This document shows, piece after piece, positions 41,414 to 50,055 of a stretch of 64,000 nt of DNA (position 1 is its first letter; each line of letters opens with the position of its first letter). Under the pieces are notes generated by a model. The model was not told the DNA's origin, ran no database searches, and worked only from the letters and a program-made list of their open reading frames with translations. Position numbers and translations under genes: made by a program. This DNA comes from Sphingomonas vulcanisoli (GTDB lineage: Bacteria; Pseudomonadota; Alphaproteobacteria; Sphingomonadales; Sphingomonadaceae): positions 108,431 through 172,430 of the forward strand of contig NZ_JAAOZC010000006.1 in NCBI RefSeq assembly GCF_011761305.1, given 5' to 3'.

Positions 41414-42325
41414 ATGGAGCAGGTGAGTGGGGATCGGCCTCTGCCAGCGGCGTATCGCGGCGGCGTGATGGCGCTTGGCAATTTTGACGGGTTCCACCGC
41501 GGGCACCAGGCGGTGGTCGGGCGCGCGATCGATCGCGCCCGGGCCGAGGGGCGGCCCGCGATCGTTGCGACCTTCGATCCCAATCCGGCGCGCTTCTTTC
41601 GCCCCGATCTGCCGCCGTTCGCGCTTACCACGATCGATCAGCGCGCGCGGCTGTTTGGCGAAGCGGGTGCGGACGCGATGCTGGTGATCCGGTTCGATGC
41701 GGCGCTGGCGGCGCTGTCGCCCGACGCCTTCATCGCGATGCTGACCGATCGGTTCGGCGTGGCGGCGGTGGTGACGGGGCAGGATTTCACCTTCGGCAAG
41801 GATCGTGCCGGCGATACCGCGATGCTCGCCGTTCAGCCCGGCTTCGCGGCGGAAGTGGTGACGGCGGTGCGCGATGGCGCGGGCGTGATTTCCTCTTCGC
41901 GCATCCGTGCGGCGCTCGGCGAGGGTGACTGCGCGACGGCGGCGGAATTGCTCACCCGGCCCTTCACGATCGAGGGCGCGGTGGTGGATGGCGACAAGCT
42001 CGGCCGCACGATCGGCTATCCCACCGCCAACCTTATGCTCGGCGAATATCAGCGGCCGCGCTACGGCATTTATGCGGTGCGCGGACGGCTGGCGGATGGG
42101 CGCGTGCTGGATGGCGCGGCGAACCTCGGCATCCGCCCCAGTTTTGATCCGCCTAAGGAATTGCTGGAGCCGTATTTCTTCGATTTCGCGGGCGATCTCT
42201 ACGGCCAGACGATCGCGGTCGAACTGATCGCCTTCCTTCGACCCGAGGCGAAGTTCGACAGCCTCGAAGCCCTTACCGCGCAGATGGAGAAGGATTGCGC
42301 GGAGGCGAGGCGCATCCTCGCTTAG
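41414..42325 (+). CDS. ribF: Bifunctional riboflavin kinase/FAD synthetase
   Basis: About 303 residues from the ATG at 41414, which fits the family length; a GTG at 41351 would add 21 atypical residues. The N-terminal FMN adenylyltransferase domain has GNFDGFHRGHQ and the ISSSRIR motif; the C-terminal riboflavin kinase domain has GRTIGYPTANL and RYGIYAVRGR. It makes FMN and FAD from riboflavin. It stands upstream of ileS and lspA, the classical ribF-ileS-lspA order. Confidence 0.93.
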   Translation: MEQVSGDRPLPAAYRGGVMALGNFDGFHRGHQAVVGRAIDRARAEGRPAIVATFDPNPARFFRPDLPPFALTTIDQRARLFGEAGADAMLVIRFDAALAALSPDAFIAMLTDRFGVAAVVTGQDFTFGKDRAGDTAMLAVQPGFAAEVVTAVRDGAGVISSSRIRAALGEGDCATAAELLTRPFTIEGAVVDGDKLGRTIGYPTANLMLGEYQRPRYGIYAVRGRLADGRVLDGAANLGIRPSFDPPKELLEPYFFDFAGDLYGQTIAVELIAFLRPEAKFDSLEALTAQMEKDCAEARRILA

Positions 42326-42333
42326 TCCCGTTG

Positions 42334-42403
42334 GTCCCGAGCGAAGTCGAGGGACGTGGCACAAGCGCTGCGCACGTGTCTCGACTATGCTCGACACGAA
42401 CGG
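42334..42403. repeat. CGAGCGAAGTCGAGGGACG repeat between ribF and ileS
   Basis: GTCCCGAGCGAAGTCGAGGGACGTG and CGTGTCTCGACTATGCTCGAC enclose about 20 bp of non-repeat sequence. Same family as 38452-38500 and 60265-60336. It ends about 30 nt before the ileS start. Confidence 0.85.
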
Positions 42404-42431
42404 GTGTTTTGGCGCAAAGGCGCAGCCAACC

Positions 42432-45400
42432 ATGCCCGACGACACTCCCCCCGATTACCGCGCCACCGTCTTCCTGCCCAAGACCGACTTTCCGATGAAG
42501 GCCGGCCTCGCGCAGAAGGAGCCCGCCATCCTCGCCAAATGGGAGGCGGAGGATCTGTACGGAACGCTGCGTGCCCAGCGCGCGGGCGCCGAGCGCTTCA
42601 TCCTTCACGATGGCCCGCCCTACGCCAATGGCGACATCCACATGGGCCATGCGATGAACAAGGTGCTGAAGGACATCGTCGTCCGCACCCAGTCCCTGCT
42701 CGGCAAGGATGCGCCCTACGTCCCCGGCTGGGATTGCCACGGCCTGCCGATCGAATGGAAGGTCGAAGAGGCGTATCGCGCCAAGAAGCTCAACAAGGAC
42801 GAGGTGCCGGTCGCGCAATTCCGCGCCGAATGCCGCGCCTATGCTGCCAAATGGGTGGATGTGCAGCGCGAACAGTTCAAGCGGCTGGGCGTGATGGGCG
42901 AATGGGCAGATCCCTATCTCACCATGAATTACGCCAGCGAGGCGATCATCGCCGGCGAGCTGCTCAAGTTCGCCGAGACCGGCCAGCTCTATCGCGGCGC
43001 CAAGCCGGTGATGTGGAGCCCGGTGGAGAAGACCGCGCTCGCTGAGGCCGAGGTGGAATATGAGGATATCACCTCGACCCAGATCGACGTGGCGTTCGAG
43101 ATCGTCGAAAGCCCGATCCCGGAGCTGGTCGGCGCCTATGCGGTGATCTGGACGACGACGCCATGGACGATCCCGGTCAACCAGGCTTTGGCTTATGGCG
43201 GCGGTATTGAATATGTCGCGGTTAAATTCGACGAAGCAGTTGTGATCGGCCGCGGATTTGCCGAACCCATCGCTAATCCGTTTGCAGGCCGTACCTTTCT
43301 TCTGGCGGCAGACCCTGAACGGCTGGGTGTTGTTCACGCAAAAGTTAATGAAACTATTGCGTCCCTCGATCCGGATTTCCGAACCAAAGGCGGTGCCGTT
43401 AGCACGAAGCTGGTCAAGGTGCTTGAGCAGATCAAGGGTTCTGACCTCGCGGGCACCTTCGTTCTTCACCCGATGCACGAGTGGGGTGGTTTCTTCGGCA
43501 AGCGACGTCCTCTTTTGGATGGCAGCGATTTCGTGACCACCGATGTGGGTACGGGGCTTGTCCATATGGCGCCCGATCATGGCGAGGACGATTTCGCGCT
43601 GTGCAAGGCGCACGGCATCGATCCGGTTTTCGCGGTGGAGGGCGACGGGAAGTATCGCGCCGATTGGCCTTGGCTGGGCGGGCAGGGGAGCGTCATCAAT
43701 CCCAAGTTCAACGCGCCTGACGGCCCAATCTGCGAGGCTTTGCGCGAGGCGGGCGCGCTGCTCGCGGCGAGCGCCGATTATAAGCACAGCTATCCGCATT
43801 CGTGGCGCTCCAAGGCCAAGGTCATCTTCCGCGCTACGCCGCAATGGTTCATCGGCATGGACAAGCCCTTAGCCTCCTCCCCCCTTGTGGGGGAGGAAGG
43901 GGCCCGCGTTGCGTCAGCAGCGTGGGAAGGAGAGGGGGATGCGGAACCTCGCGCTGCGCGCTCGACCCCTCTCCCCAACCCCTCTCCCACAAGGGGAGAG
44001 GGGCTTTCGCGGTCGAATGCCCCCACCCTCCGCGAACTGGCGCTCGACGCGATCGCCCACACCCGCTTCGTCCCCGAAAAGGGCCGCAACCGGATCGGCG
44101 CGATGGTCGAAGGGCGCCCCGATTGGGTAATCTCGCGGCAGCGCGCCTGGGGCGTGCCGATCGCGCTCTATCTCAACAAGGCGAGCGGCCAGTATCTGCG
44201 CGACGCGCACGTCAACGCGCGCATCCTCGCGGCGTTCGAGGCGGGCGGGGCGGATGCCTGGTTCTCCGCCGATCATCAGGCCTTGCTCGGCCCCGATTAC
44301 GATCTCGCCGATTATGAGCCGCAGAAGGACATTCTCGACGTCTGGTTCGATAGCGGATCGACGCACGCCTTCACGATCGAGGCGCGTTACGGGACGGGCG
44401 TTCGCGCCAATCTCTATCTGGAGGGATCTGATCAGCATCGCGGCTGGTTCCAGTCCTCACTGTTGGAGAGCTGCGGCACGCGGGGGCATGCGCCCTATGA
44501 TGCGGTACTCACCCACGGCTTCGCGCTCGATGGGCAGGGGCGCAAGATGTCCAAGTCGATCGGCAATGTCGTCGATCCGCTCAAGATCATCGGTGAGAGC
44601 GGTGCGGATATCCTGCGGCTGTGGGTCGCCTCGACCGATTATTTCGAGGATGTGCGGATCGGCAAGGAGATCCTCTCCGGCACCGGCGATGCCTACCGGA
44701 AACTACGCAATACTTTCCGTTATCTACTGGGCGCGGTTGAAGGCTATTCCGAAGCCGAGACAATCGCGCCGGCGGCGATGCCGGAGCTGGAGCGCTATAT
44801 GCTCCACCTGCTCGCCGAGCTGGATGCAGAGCTCAAATCGGCGACCGAAGCGTTCGAGTTCAACCGCTACGCCCGCGCGCTCGGCGATTTCTGCAACAAC
44901 GATCTCTCCGCCTTCTTCTTCGATATCCGCAAGGATTCGCTCTACTGCGACGCGCCGACAGACCCCAAGCGCCGCGCCTATCGCACCGTGCTCGATATCC
45001 TGTTCGAGGCGCTGGTCCGCTACGCCGCGCCGATCCTCTGCTTCACCGCCGAGGAGGTGTGGGGCACACGCTATCCGGAGCGCGGATCGGTGCATCTGCT
45101 CACCTGGCCCGAAGTGGATGCGGGCTGGCGCGACGATGATCTGCGGATGAAGTGGGAGCGGCTGCGGGCGATGCGCGCGCAGATCACCGCGGAGATCGAG
45201 CCGCTGCGCCGTGAGAAGGTGATCGGCTCGAGCCTTGAAGCGGAGGTGACTTTGATCGGCTATGACGAGGCCGATCTCGCCCTGATGCACGAAGCCGATA
45301 TCGCCGAACTCGCCATTTGTGCGCCGGTGACAGTGCAGGCGGGGGAGGCGCCGGTCGAAGGGATCGGCATCGAAGTCGCCAAGACCGAATATGAGAAGTG

Positions 45401-45482
45401 CGGCCGCTGCTGGCGGCACCTGCCCGATGTTGCCGAGGATGGCGCGCTGTGCGGGCGGTGCGAGGCGGTGGTGCATGGCTGA
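42432..45482 (+). CDS. ileS: Isoleucyl-tRNA synthetase with in-frame palindromic-element insert
   Basis: A 1016-residue class I synthetase that charges tRNA-Ile. The HIGH motif is H70-M-G-H73, KMSKS is at about 705-709, the editing domain carries the WTTTPWT block, and the C-terminus ends with the zinc-binding CGRCWRHL...LCGRC motif. Residues about 481-525, between WFIGMDKP and TLRELALDAI, are encoded by a palindromic repeat and have no counterpart in the E. coli enzyme. Codons 258-323 have unusually many A/T third bases. The start MPDDTPPDYR has no strong ribosome binding site. All catalytic motifs are intact, so the gene is judged functional. Confidence 0.95.
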   Translation: MPDDTPPDYRATVFLPKTDFPMKAGLAQKEPAILAKWEAEDLYGTLRAQRAGAERFILHDGPPYANGDIHMGHAMNKVLKDIVVRTQSLLGKDAPYVPGWDCHGLPIEWKVEEAYRAKKLNKDEVPVAQFRAECRAYAAKWVDVQREQFKRLGVMGEWADPYLTMNYASEAIIAGELLKFAETGQLYRGAKPVMWSPVEKTALAEAEVEYEDITSTQIDVAFEIVESPIPELVGAYAVIWTTTPWTIPVNQALAYGGGIEYVAVKFDEAVVIGRGFAEPIANPFAGRTFLLAADPERLGVVHAKVNETIASLDPDFRTKGGAVSTKLVKVLEQIKGSDLAGTFVLHPMHEWGGFFGKRRPLLDGSDFVTTDVGTGLVHMAPDHGEDDFALCKAHGIDPVFAVEGDGKYRADWPWLGGQGSVINPKFNAPDGPICEALREAGALLAASADYKHSYPHSWRSKAKVIFRATPQWFIGMDKPLASSPLVGEEGARVASAAWEGEGDAEPRAARSTPLPNPSPTRGEGLSRSNAPTLRELALDAIAHTRFVPEKGRNRIGAMVEGRPDWVISRQRAWGVPIALYLNKASGQYLRDAHVNARILAAFEAGGADAWFSADHQALLGPDYDLADYEPQKDILDVWFDSGSTHAFTIEARYGTGVRANLYLEGSDQHRGWFQSSLLESCGTRGHAPYDAVLTHGFALDGQGRKMSKSIGNVVDPLKIIGESGADILRLWVASTDYFEDVRIGKEILSGTGDAYRKLRNTFRYLLGAVEGYSEAETIAPAAMPELERYMLHLLAELDAELKSATEAFEFNRYARALGDFCNNDLSAFFFDIRKDSLYCDAPTDPKRRAYRTVLDILFEALVRYAAPILCFTAEEVWGTRYPERGSVHLLTWPEVDAGWRDDDLRMKWERLRAMRAQITAEIEPLRREKVIGSSLEAEVTLIGYDEADLALMHEADIAELAICAPVTVQAGEAPVEGIGIEVAKTEYEKCGRCWRHLPDVAEDGALCGRCEAVVHG
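43203..43400. other. Atypical-composition segment inside ileS
   Basis: In 66 consecutive ileS codons from GGT at 43203, 38 end in A or T by hand count (for example GTT, GAA, AAA, GCA, TTT), while codons before and after end mostly in G or C. The shift continues more weakly to about 43560. The protein sequence stays in frame and within the editing region. Confidence 0.75.
43875..44003. repeat. Palindromic element inserted in frame in ileS
   Basis: About 129 bp with left hairpin TCCTCCCCCCttgtGGGGGAGGA and right hairpin CCCCTCTCCCAcaAGGGGAGAGGGG (arms imperfect). It stays open in the ileS frame and encodes a Ser/Pro/Gly/Glu/Arg-rich insert (ASSPLVGEEG at its start, NPSPTRGEG near its end). Confidence 0.9.
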
Positions 45483-45607
45483 TCCTCCCCGGGACGGGGA
45501 GGTGGCATCGCGCAGCGATGACGGAGGGGGCTCTCCTCTGGCGCTGCGCCTCGCCGAAAGCCCCCTCCACCGCCGGCGGCGGTCCCCCTCCCCGTTCCGG
45601 GGAGGAT
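45483..45607. repeat. Palindromic element between ileS and lspA
   Basis: About 125 bp with left hairpin TCCTCCCCGggaCGGGGAGG and right hairpin CTCCCCGttcCGGGGAGGA; GGAGGGGGCT pairs with AGCCCCCTCC in the middle. Its right end, GGAGG at 45601-45605, lies 6 nt before the lspA ATG and probably acts as the ribosome binding site. Confidence 0.87.
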
Positions 45608-45611
45608 TGGT

Positions 45612-46100
45612 ATGAGGCCGCCCTTCGCCGGGCTGTTCGTTGCGGCCATAGTCCTGATCGCCGACCATCTCACCAAATGGTACGTCGTCGGCCCCCTCGC
45701 GCTGCCCGCCAGCGGCCCGATCGAACTCGCGCCGATCTTCCGCCTGGTCTTCGTGGAGAATCACGGCGTTTCGATGGGCTTCTTCCGCGCGGGGAGCGAT
45801 GCCGAGCGCTGGTTTCTGACCGCCGTCACGATCGGGATCGCAATCGGCGTCGGCATCTGGCTGTTCCGCGAACGCAAGCTGTTCGAAGCCCTGGCGCTGG
45901 GCGCGATCCTCGGCGGGGCGATCGGGAATATCGCCGATCGGGTGAAGCTCGGCTATGTCGTCGACTTCCTCAATCTTCACTTCGGCGCATGGTCGCCCTT
46001 TTTGGTCTTCAATGTCGCCGATGCAGCGATTAGCATTGGCGTAGCCCTGCTCGTGATCCGCGCGCTCTTCTTTGCGCCGCGGGCGTTACCGGAGAAATAG
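45612..46100 (+). CDS. lspA: Prolipoprotein signal peptidase (signal peptidase II)
   Basis: A 162-residue inner-membrane aspartyl protease that removes signal peptides from diacylglyceryl-modified lipoproteins. Four membrane helices are visible. The catalytic aspartates are D118 (GYVVDF) and D137 (FNVADAAI), and N50 lies in the conserved VENHG block. The gene follows ileS; the next gene encodes a likely lipoprotein substrate. Confidence 0.95.
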   Translation: MRPPFAGLFVAAIVLIADHLTKWYVVGPLALPASGPIELAPIFRLVFVENHGVSMGFFRAGSDAERWFLTAVTIGIAIGVGIWLFRERKLFEALALGAILGGAIGNIADRVKLGYVVDFLNLHFGAWSPFLVFNVADAAISIGVALLVIRALFFAPRALPEK

Positions 46101-46101
46101 A

Positions 46102-46560
46102 ATGTTGAAGCGTATTGGGGTTCTGGGGGCGCCTGTCGCGCTGCTGGCGCTCGCGGGCTGTCATCAGTCGCGGACCGGCGTGTTCGCACAGGGTCATAAT
46201 GGCGTGCCCAACGAATTCGTCGTCGGCCGCTCGGCGCCGCTGGTGATCCCGCCCGATTTCGCGCTGGTGCCGCCGCGCCCCGGCGCGCCCCGCCCGCAGG
46301 AGGCCGATAGCTCGACCCAGGCGCTCGGCGCGCTCTTCCCGCCCGCTGTGCAGCCCAGCGCGGGCGAGCAGGCCTTGCTCGGCGCGACCGGTGCCAATCC
46401 GCCCGTCGGCATCCGCTCCGAGGCCGGTTCGCCCGGCACCGAGGTGGTCAACAAGGGCCAGGCAACGCAGAACATCCTGAACGCGCCCGCCGGCACGACC
46501 AGCCAGACGGCTGCGGCGGTCAGCCCCACGACTGCGGCGCCCGCCACGCCGCCGAAGTAA
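46102..46560 (+). CDS. DUF3035-type lipoprotein
   Basis: A 152-residue protein with a lipoprotein signal peptide ending in the lipobox L-A-L-A-G-C (C20 lipidated). The mature N-terminus VPNEFVVGRSAPLVIPPDFALVPPRPG matches the DUF3035 signature (kept here in two parts: PNEFVVGRSAPLVIPPDF and ALVPPRPG). Alphaproteobacterial members have been linked to the outer-membrane assembly machinery (BamF), but that is family-level knowledge. It starts 1 nt after lspA. Confidence 0.85.
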   Translation: MLKRIGVLGAPVALLALAGCHQSRTGVFAQGHNGVPNEFVVGRSAPLVIPPDFALVPPRPGAPRPQEADSSTQALGALFPPAVQPSAGEQALLGATGANPPVGIRSEAGSPGTEVVNKGQATQNILNAPAGTTSQTAAAVSPTTAAPATPPK

Positions 46561-46601
46561 GCAACGGTGAGGCCGACGCTCGGCGCCGGCCATTGCCGTC
46601 T

Positions 46602-47186
46602 TTAGATCGAATCCGGGCTGACGCGCGCCGGCGCCGGTTTGGCGACAGCGGCTGGGATGGCTTTCGGCGGGGTCGGCGTGGCGGGTGCCGCGGTCTTCAC
46701 CAGCGGCGCCACGCCACGGCAATCGCCGGACTGACGTGAAACCTCCTTCGGCGCCTGCTTGTCGCCATAGCTGGTTAGCTCATAGCTTTGGGTGCAGCCG
46801 CTCGGGCCGCCGCTGCTCGCAACATAACTATAGTGATAGACGCCCTGCGGGGCTGTGCCGCCGGCGGTCTGCACGGCAGCACCGCTGGCCGCATGCGCCT
46901 GCATCGCGGCGACCTGCTGGAGCATCGCCTGCTGCTGCCGATCCATCTCGGCGGCAACGCGATCGAGCATCGCGAACGGCGCTCCGAAATCGTCGTCGGC
47001 AAGCGCCACCGGGCTCGGCGCGACGACGACCTTGGGCGCAACATCGCCGACATAATGGATTTGCGCGATCGACCCATCGGGCAGGGCCACTTTCAGGACA
47101 TGAACATTTTGCGCGGCGGCATAAACGCCTCCCGCGCAGGCCAGTCCGGCAAGACCGGCGATCAGGGCTTTGGCTGACTTCTGCAT
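46602..47186 (-). CDS. Exported protein of unknown function
   Basis: A 194-residue protein from the ATG at 47186, with TAGGAGG about 8 nt upstream. Signal peptide about 1-24; a Gln/Met-rich helical region about 68-95 (DRQQQAMLQQVAAMQ); two cysteines (in SGCTQSY and SGDCRG) likely forming a disulfide; and a Pro/Ala-rich tail. No known domain is recognised. It converges with the lipoprotein gene. Confidence 0.7.
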   Translation of the reverse strand: MQKSAKALIAGLAGLACAGGVYAAAQNVHVLKVALPDGSIAQIHYVGDVAPKVVVAPSPVALADDDFGAPFAMLDRVAAEMDRQQQAMLQQVAAMQAHAASGAAVQTAGGTAPQGVYHYSYVASSGGPSGCTQSYELTSYGDKQAPKEVSRQSGDCRGVAPLVKTAAPATPTPPKAIPAAVAKPAPARVSPDSI

Positions 47187-47275
47187 CGCATGCCTCCTAC
47201 TCAAGACAATCAACCCGCGTCGAAATTTGCGATCGCGTGGCTTAACCGAAAATGAGCAGGCGCCGGCGGATCGCT

Positions 47276-47313
47276 GAAAAAGAAAACGGGCGGCCCCTTG
47301 CGAAGCCGCCCGT
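47276..47313 (-). terminator. Terminator of the cell-wall hydrolase gene
   Basis: On the minus strand ACGGGCGGCttcgcaaggGGCCGCCCGT forms a strong stem and is followed by TTTTCTTTTTC. It lies 24 nt past the stop of the gene at 47338. Confidence 0.88.
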
Positions 47314-47337
47314 CCTATTTTCCAGCCGTATCGCGGC

Positions 47338-47961
47338 TTAGCGGTAGAAAACCTGTCCACCGATCGTCGCAACATGCTGGCGCGTACGGAAGAAGCCCGT
47401 GTTCCCCGCATAAGCCGCGCGGAAGAACATCGCGCCGGGCGCGGCGCTCTCGCCATTGCCGGCCATTGCCTGGCGCGAGATATCCACCGCGGTCTTCCAA
47501 TCGTCGCTATCCTCGCTGGGATGGTAAGCGGCGGTGTTGAAGAACTGGCCGCGCTGGTTGGCGATCGCGCAGATCGAATTGCCGAAGCGGCCGTTGCCCT
47601 TCTTGAGGCGGTTGATCAGCGTCTGCGCGACGGCCATCTGGCCGAGCCGCGGCTGACCGCGCGATTCGTGATGCACGACCTTCGCCATGCATTTCAGCGA
47701 AGCCTCATCGATCGCGGCCGCCTCGGTCACGGCGGGCTGCGGGGCTTCGGCCGCAGGCGCGGCATCGGCGCGCGGCGCTTCGGCAGCGGCGGGTGCGAAA
47801 GAGGTGAACTCGTAAGGAAGCTTGAAAGCAGAGGTCTGCAAAGCTGCGGACTCAAAGCTTGTGGATTCGGGGGCGGCGCTGACGCTCGCCGGGAAACAGG
47901 CTGCGAGCAGCGCTAAGGCGCCTGCCGCAGAAATCACGATTGATCGCCGGATGGCGGTCAT
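47338..47961 (-). CDS. Exported cell-wall hydrolase (SleB type)
   Basis: A 207-residue protein with a signal peptide (about 1-29), an Ala/Pro/Glu-rich linker (about 30-88) and a C-terminal hydrolase_2 domain beginning CMAKVVHHESRGQPRLGQMAVAQTLINR (shown in parts: VVHHESRGQP, AVAQTLINR). The Glu in HHESRG is the likely catalytic acid, as in SleB-type lytic transglycosylases. It probably remodels peptidoglycan in the periplasm. Confidence 0.87.
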   Translation of the reverse strand: MTAIRRSIVISAAGALALLAACFPASVSAAPESTSFESAALQTSAFKLPYEFTSFAPAAAEAPRADAAPAAEAPQPAVTEAAAIDEASLKCMAKVVHHESRGQPRLGQMAVAQTLINRLKKGNGRFGNSICAIANQRGQFFNTAAYHPSEDSDDWKTAVDISRQAMAGNGESAAPGAMFFRAAYAGNTGFFRTRQHVATIGGQVFYR

Positions 47962-48230
47962 GGGTTACTCATTCAAATGCGCGAAACCGCCCGCCGGCCG
48001 GAACATTGGCCGTGCGCGCGAATTTTACGTCATGGCGAAGGGCGTGAAACGCCGGCCCCCTGGCCCACTTGGTGCTGCCCCAATCGGGATTGTTCCGCGC
48101 TGCGTCAAATTCCGGGCGATGAATCGTTACGTCGCTGCGATGAGGCGACTTAATTCCGCAATATTTGCTGTGAATCTTCTGCAAGGCGCATAGAGACTGT
48201 GGTCTCTAGTCGTGGGGTGAGGGAGCGGAT
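47962..48230. other. Intergenic region upstream of the AI-2E-type permease
   Basis: A gap of 269 bp between divergent genes. It contains a small palindrome TAGAGACtgtgGTCTCTA (48191-48208) about 20 nt before the permease start, a possible operator. No coding sequence was accepted here. Confidence 0.5.
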
Positions 48231-49475
48231 TTGGGCGAAGACGGCGGCATCGGGCGGCGAGTCGAAGGGACGGAAGAGCCCGGCTGGATCGATTCGCTGC
48301 TCGGCGCGGTCAACAATTCGCGTCAGGCGGAAGCGTTACGGCGCGATCGCCTGCTCGCGGCGATAGCCCTGTTCGCGGGGCTGGGCTTTTTCCTTGCGGC
48401 GCCGTTCGCGTTGCGTGCCGCGGCGGGTTTCTTCCTGCCGGTGACGGCGGCGCTGGTGATCGCCATCGCGTTGGTGCCGATGCTCGAATGGTTCGAGCGG
48501 CGGGGGATACCTTCGGCGCTCTCCGCATTTCTGTGCATCGCGGCCTTCTTCGTGGTCGCCAACGCGGCGGTGGTGGCCATCGTCGTACCGGCCGCGGGTT
48601 GGTTCGCCGTGCTGCCCGAGCGCGTCGTTCGCATCCGCCACAATCTGCGGCCCTTGATCGAGCTCTATTCCAGTCTCGATCGCTTCATCAGCGATACCTC
48701 GGCCACCTTCATGCGGCACAGCGCGGGCAAGACGGTGACCGTGGCGACGCCCAACTCGCTGCTCGATATCGTCGCCAGCTCGGCGCCGGTGGCCATGATC
48801 GAGCTGTTCTTCGCCACGCTGGTGGTGTTCTTCTTCCTCGCCGGCTGGACGCGGATGCGGCGGCGCACCATCACCAGCCGCGGCAGCTTCACCAGCGCGA
48901 TGACGCTGGCGCGGGTGATCCAGCAGGTCGTGGACGCGACCTCGGCCTATCTGGCGACGATCACGGTGATCAACATCACGCTCGGCATGCTGGTCGCGGC
49001 GGGGCTGTGGATCATCGGCCTGCCGACGCCGTTGATGTGGGGCGGCATCGTCGCCCTGTTCAACTATATGCCCTATATCGGGCCGATCATGGCGGCGCTG
49101 CTGCTGGCGCTGGGGGCTTTGATGAGCTTCAAGGATGCCTGGTATGCGGCCTTTCCGCCGCTGATCTTCATCATCTGTCATTTGATCGAGGCCAATGTGG
49201 TGACGCCCTCGCTGGTCGCGCGGCGGCTGACGATCAATCCGCTGCTGATTCTCGTCGCGCTGAGCTTCTGGGGCTGGGTGTGGGGGCCGGCGGGCGCGCT
49301 GCTGGCGGTGCCGCTGCTGATCATCATGAAGACGATCCTCGCGGCGGCGGGCAAGCCCGATATCGCGGGCTTCCTGTTCGAAGAGGGCACTTTGACCAAC
49401 CCGCTGCCCGATCCGCCCGGCACGAGATCGGAAGTTGCGGGAAGGGGCGTTGACAGCCCCGGACCCCTCGCTTAG
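48231..49475 (+). CDS. AI-2E family transporter (PerM-like permease)
   Basis: A 414-residue integral membrane protein, starting at TTG 48231 with GAGGGAG upstream. About eight hydrophobic helices are present, and the family block MWGGIVALFNYMPYIGPIMAALLLAL (in parts: GGIVALFNYMPYIGP) lies near residue 275. The family includes autoinducer-2 exporters and Na+/H+ antiporter-like permeases; the substrate is unknown. The C-terminal 35 residues are Pro/Gly-rich. tRNA-Asp follows. Confidence 0.87.
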   Translation: MGEDGGIGRRVEGTEEPGWIDSLLGAVNNSRQAEALRRDRLLAAIALFAGLGFFLAAPFALRAAAGFFLPVTAALVIAIALVPMLEWFERRGIPSALSAFLCIAAFFVVANAAVVAIVVPAAGWFAVLPERVVRIRHNLRPLIELYSSLDRFISDTSATFMRHSAGKTVTVATPNSLLDIVASSAPVAMIELFFATLVVFFFLAGWTRMRRRTITSRGSFTSAMTLARVIQQVVDATSAYLATITVINITLGMLVAAGLWIIGLPTPLMWGGIVALFNYMPYIGPIMAALLLALGALMSFKDAWYAAFPPLIFIICHLIEANVVTPSLVARRLTINPLLILVALSFWGWVWGPAGALLAVPLLIIMKTILAAAGKPDIAGFLFEEGTLTNPLPDPPGTRSEVAGRGVDSPGPLA

Positions 49476-49507
49476 TGCGCCGGCTCCGCTGAAAAAGCGG
49501 ACCCCAC

Positions 49508-49572
<65 letters not shown>

Positions 49573-49584
<12 letters not shown>

Positions 49585-49812
49585 TTTCTCAATGGCGCCA
49601 GGCTTCTTTTCCGTACCGACCCGGCGATTGATCTCGTCCAGCCAGCGGTCCCAGGGCGGCCGCGAATCCGTCGCCCGCCGGCGCGCCTCGTCGCGCAGCC
49701 GCTTGCGGCGCAGCCACGTGCCGCCGAAGGTGACGATCAGCGCATAAGTGATCAGCGCGGCCGGAACGATCACGGGCAACAGAGGCACCAGGTCCGCCGG
49801 CTCATAGCTCAT
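49573..49812 (-). CDS. Small membrane protein of unknown function
   Basis: A 79-residue protein with one membrane helix (about 9-31, VPLLPVIVPAALITYALIVTFGG split by a Pro) and a basic, charged cytoplasmic tail (LRRKRLRDEARRRA). The last residues are encoded by sequence antisense to the 3' end of tRNA-Asp (12-nt overlap). A stable family is not recognised, but the composition is protein-like. Confidence 0.65.
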
Positions 49813-49873
49813 GATCGCTCAACGCCTCCGCTCGATATGTTTTCCTTATGGCCGGGGTGAATCGATATTCAAA

Positions 49874-49992
49874 ATCCTCCTCTGCAAGGGGAGGTGGCAG
49901 CCCGCAGGGCTGACGGAGGGGTATCACCCTCTCGATAGCGCGACACCCCTCCGACGCGCTGCGCGCGCCACCTCCCCTTGCAGGGGAGGATC
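49874..49992. repeat. Palindromic element
   Basis: About 119 bp with ATCCTCCTCTGCAAGGGGAGG at the left, CCTCCCCTTGCAGGGGAGGAT at the right, and an inner GACGGAGGGGT paired with ACCCCTCCGTC-like sequence (ACACCCCTCCGAC). It lies between two minus-strand genes. Confidence 0.87.
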
Positions 49993-50055
49993 GATGATCG
50001 CCGTGACGCTCGATCCGTACTCTGCACGAACGGCGGGACTTAAGCAGGTTTAAGT

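Noticed and set aside
42432..45482. ileS as a disrupted gene because of the internal repeat
   Set aside because: The insert keeps the frame, and all motifs (HMGH, KMSKS, zinc site) are intact, so it is not a pseudogene.
48336..49181. 281-codon minus-strand frame over the AI-2E-type permease
   Set aside because: Antisense of an evident membrane protein; sequence is almost only charged residues and His.
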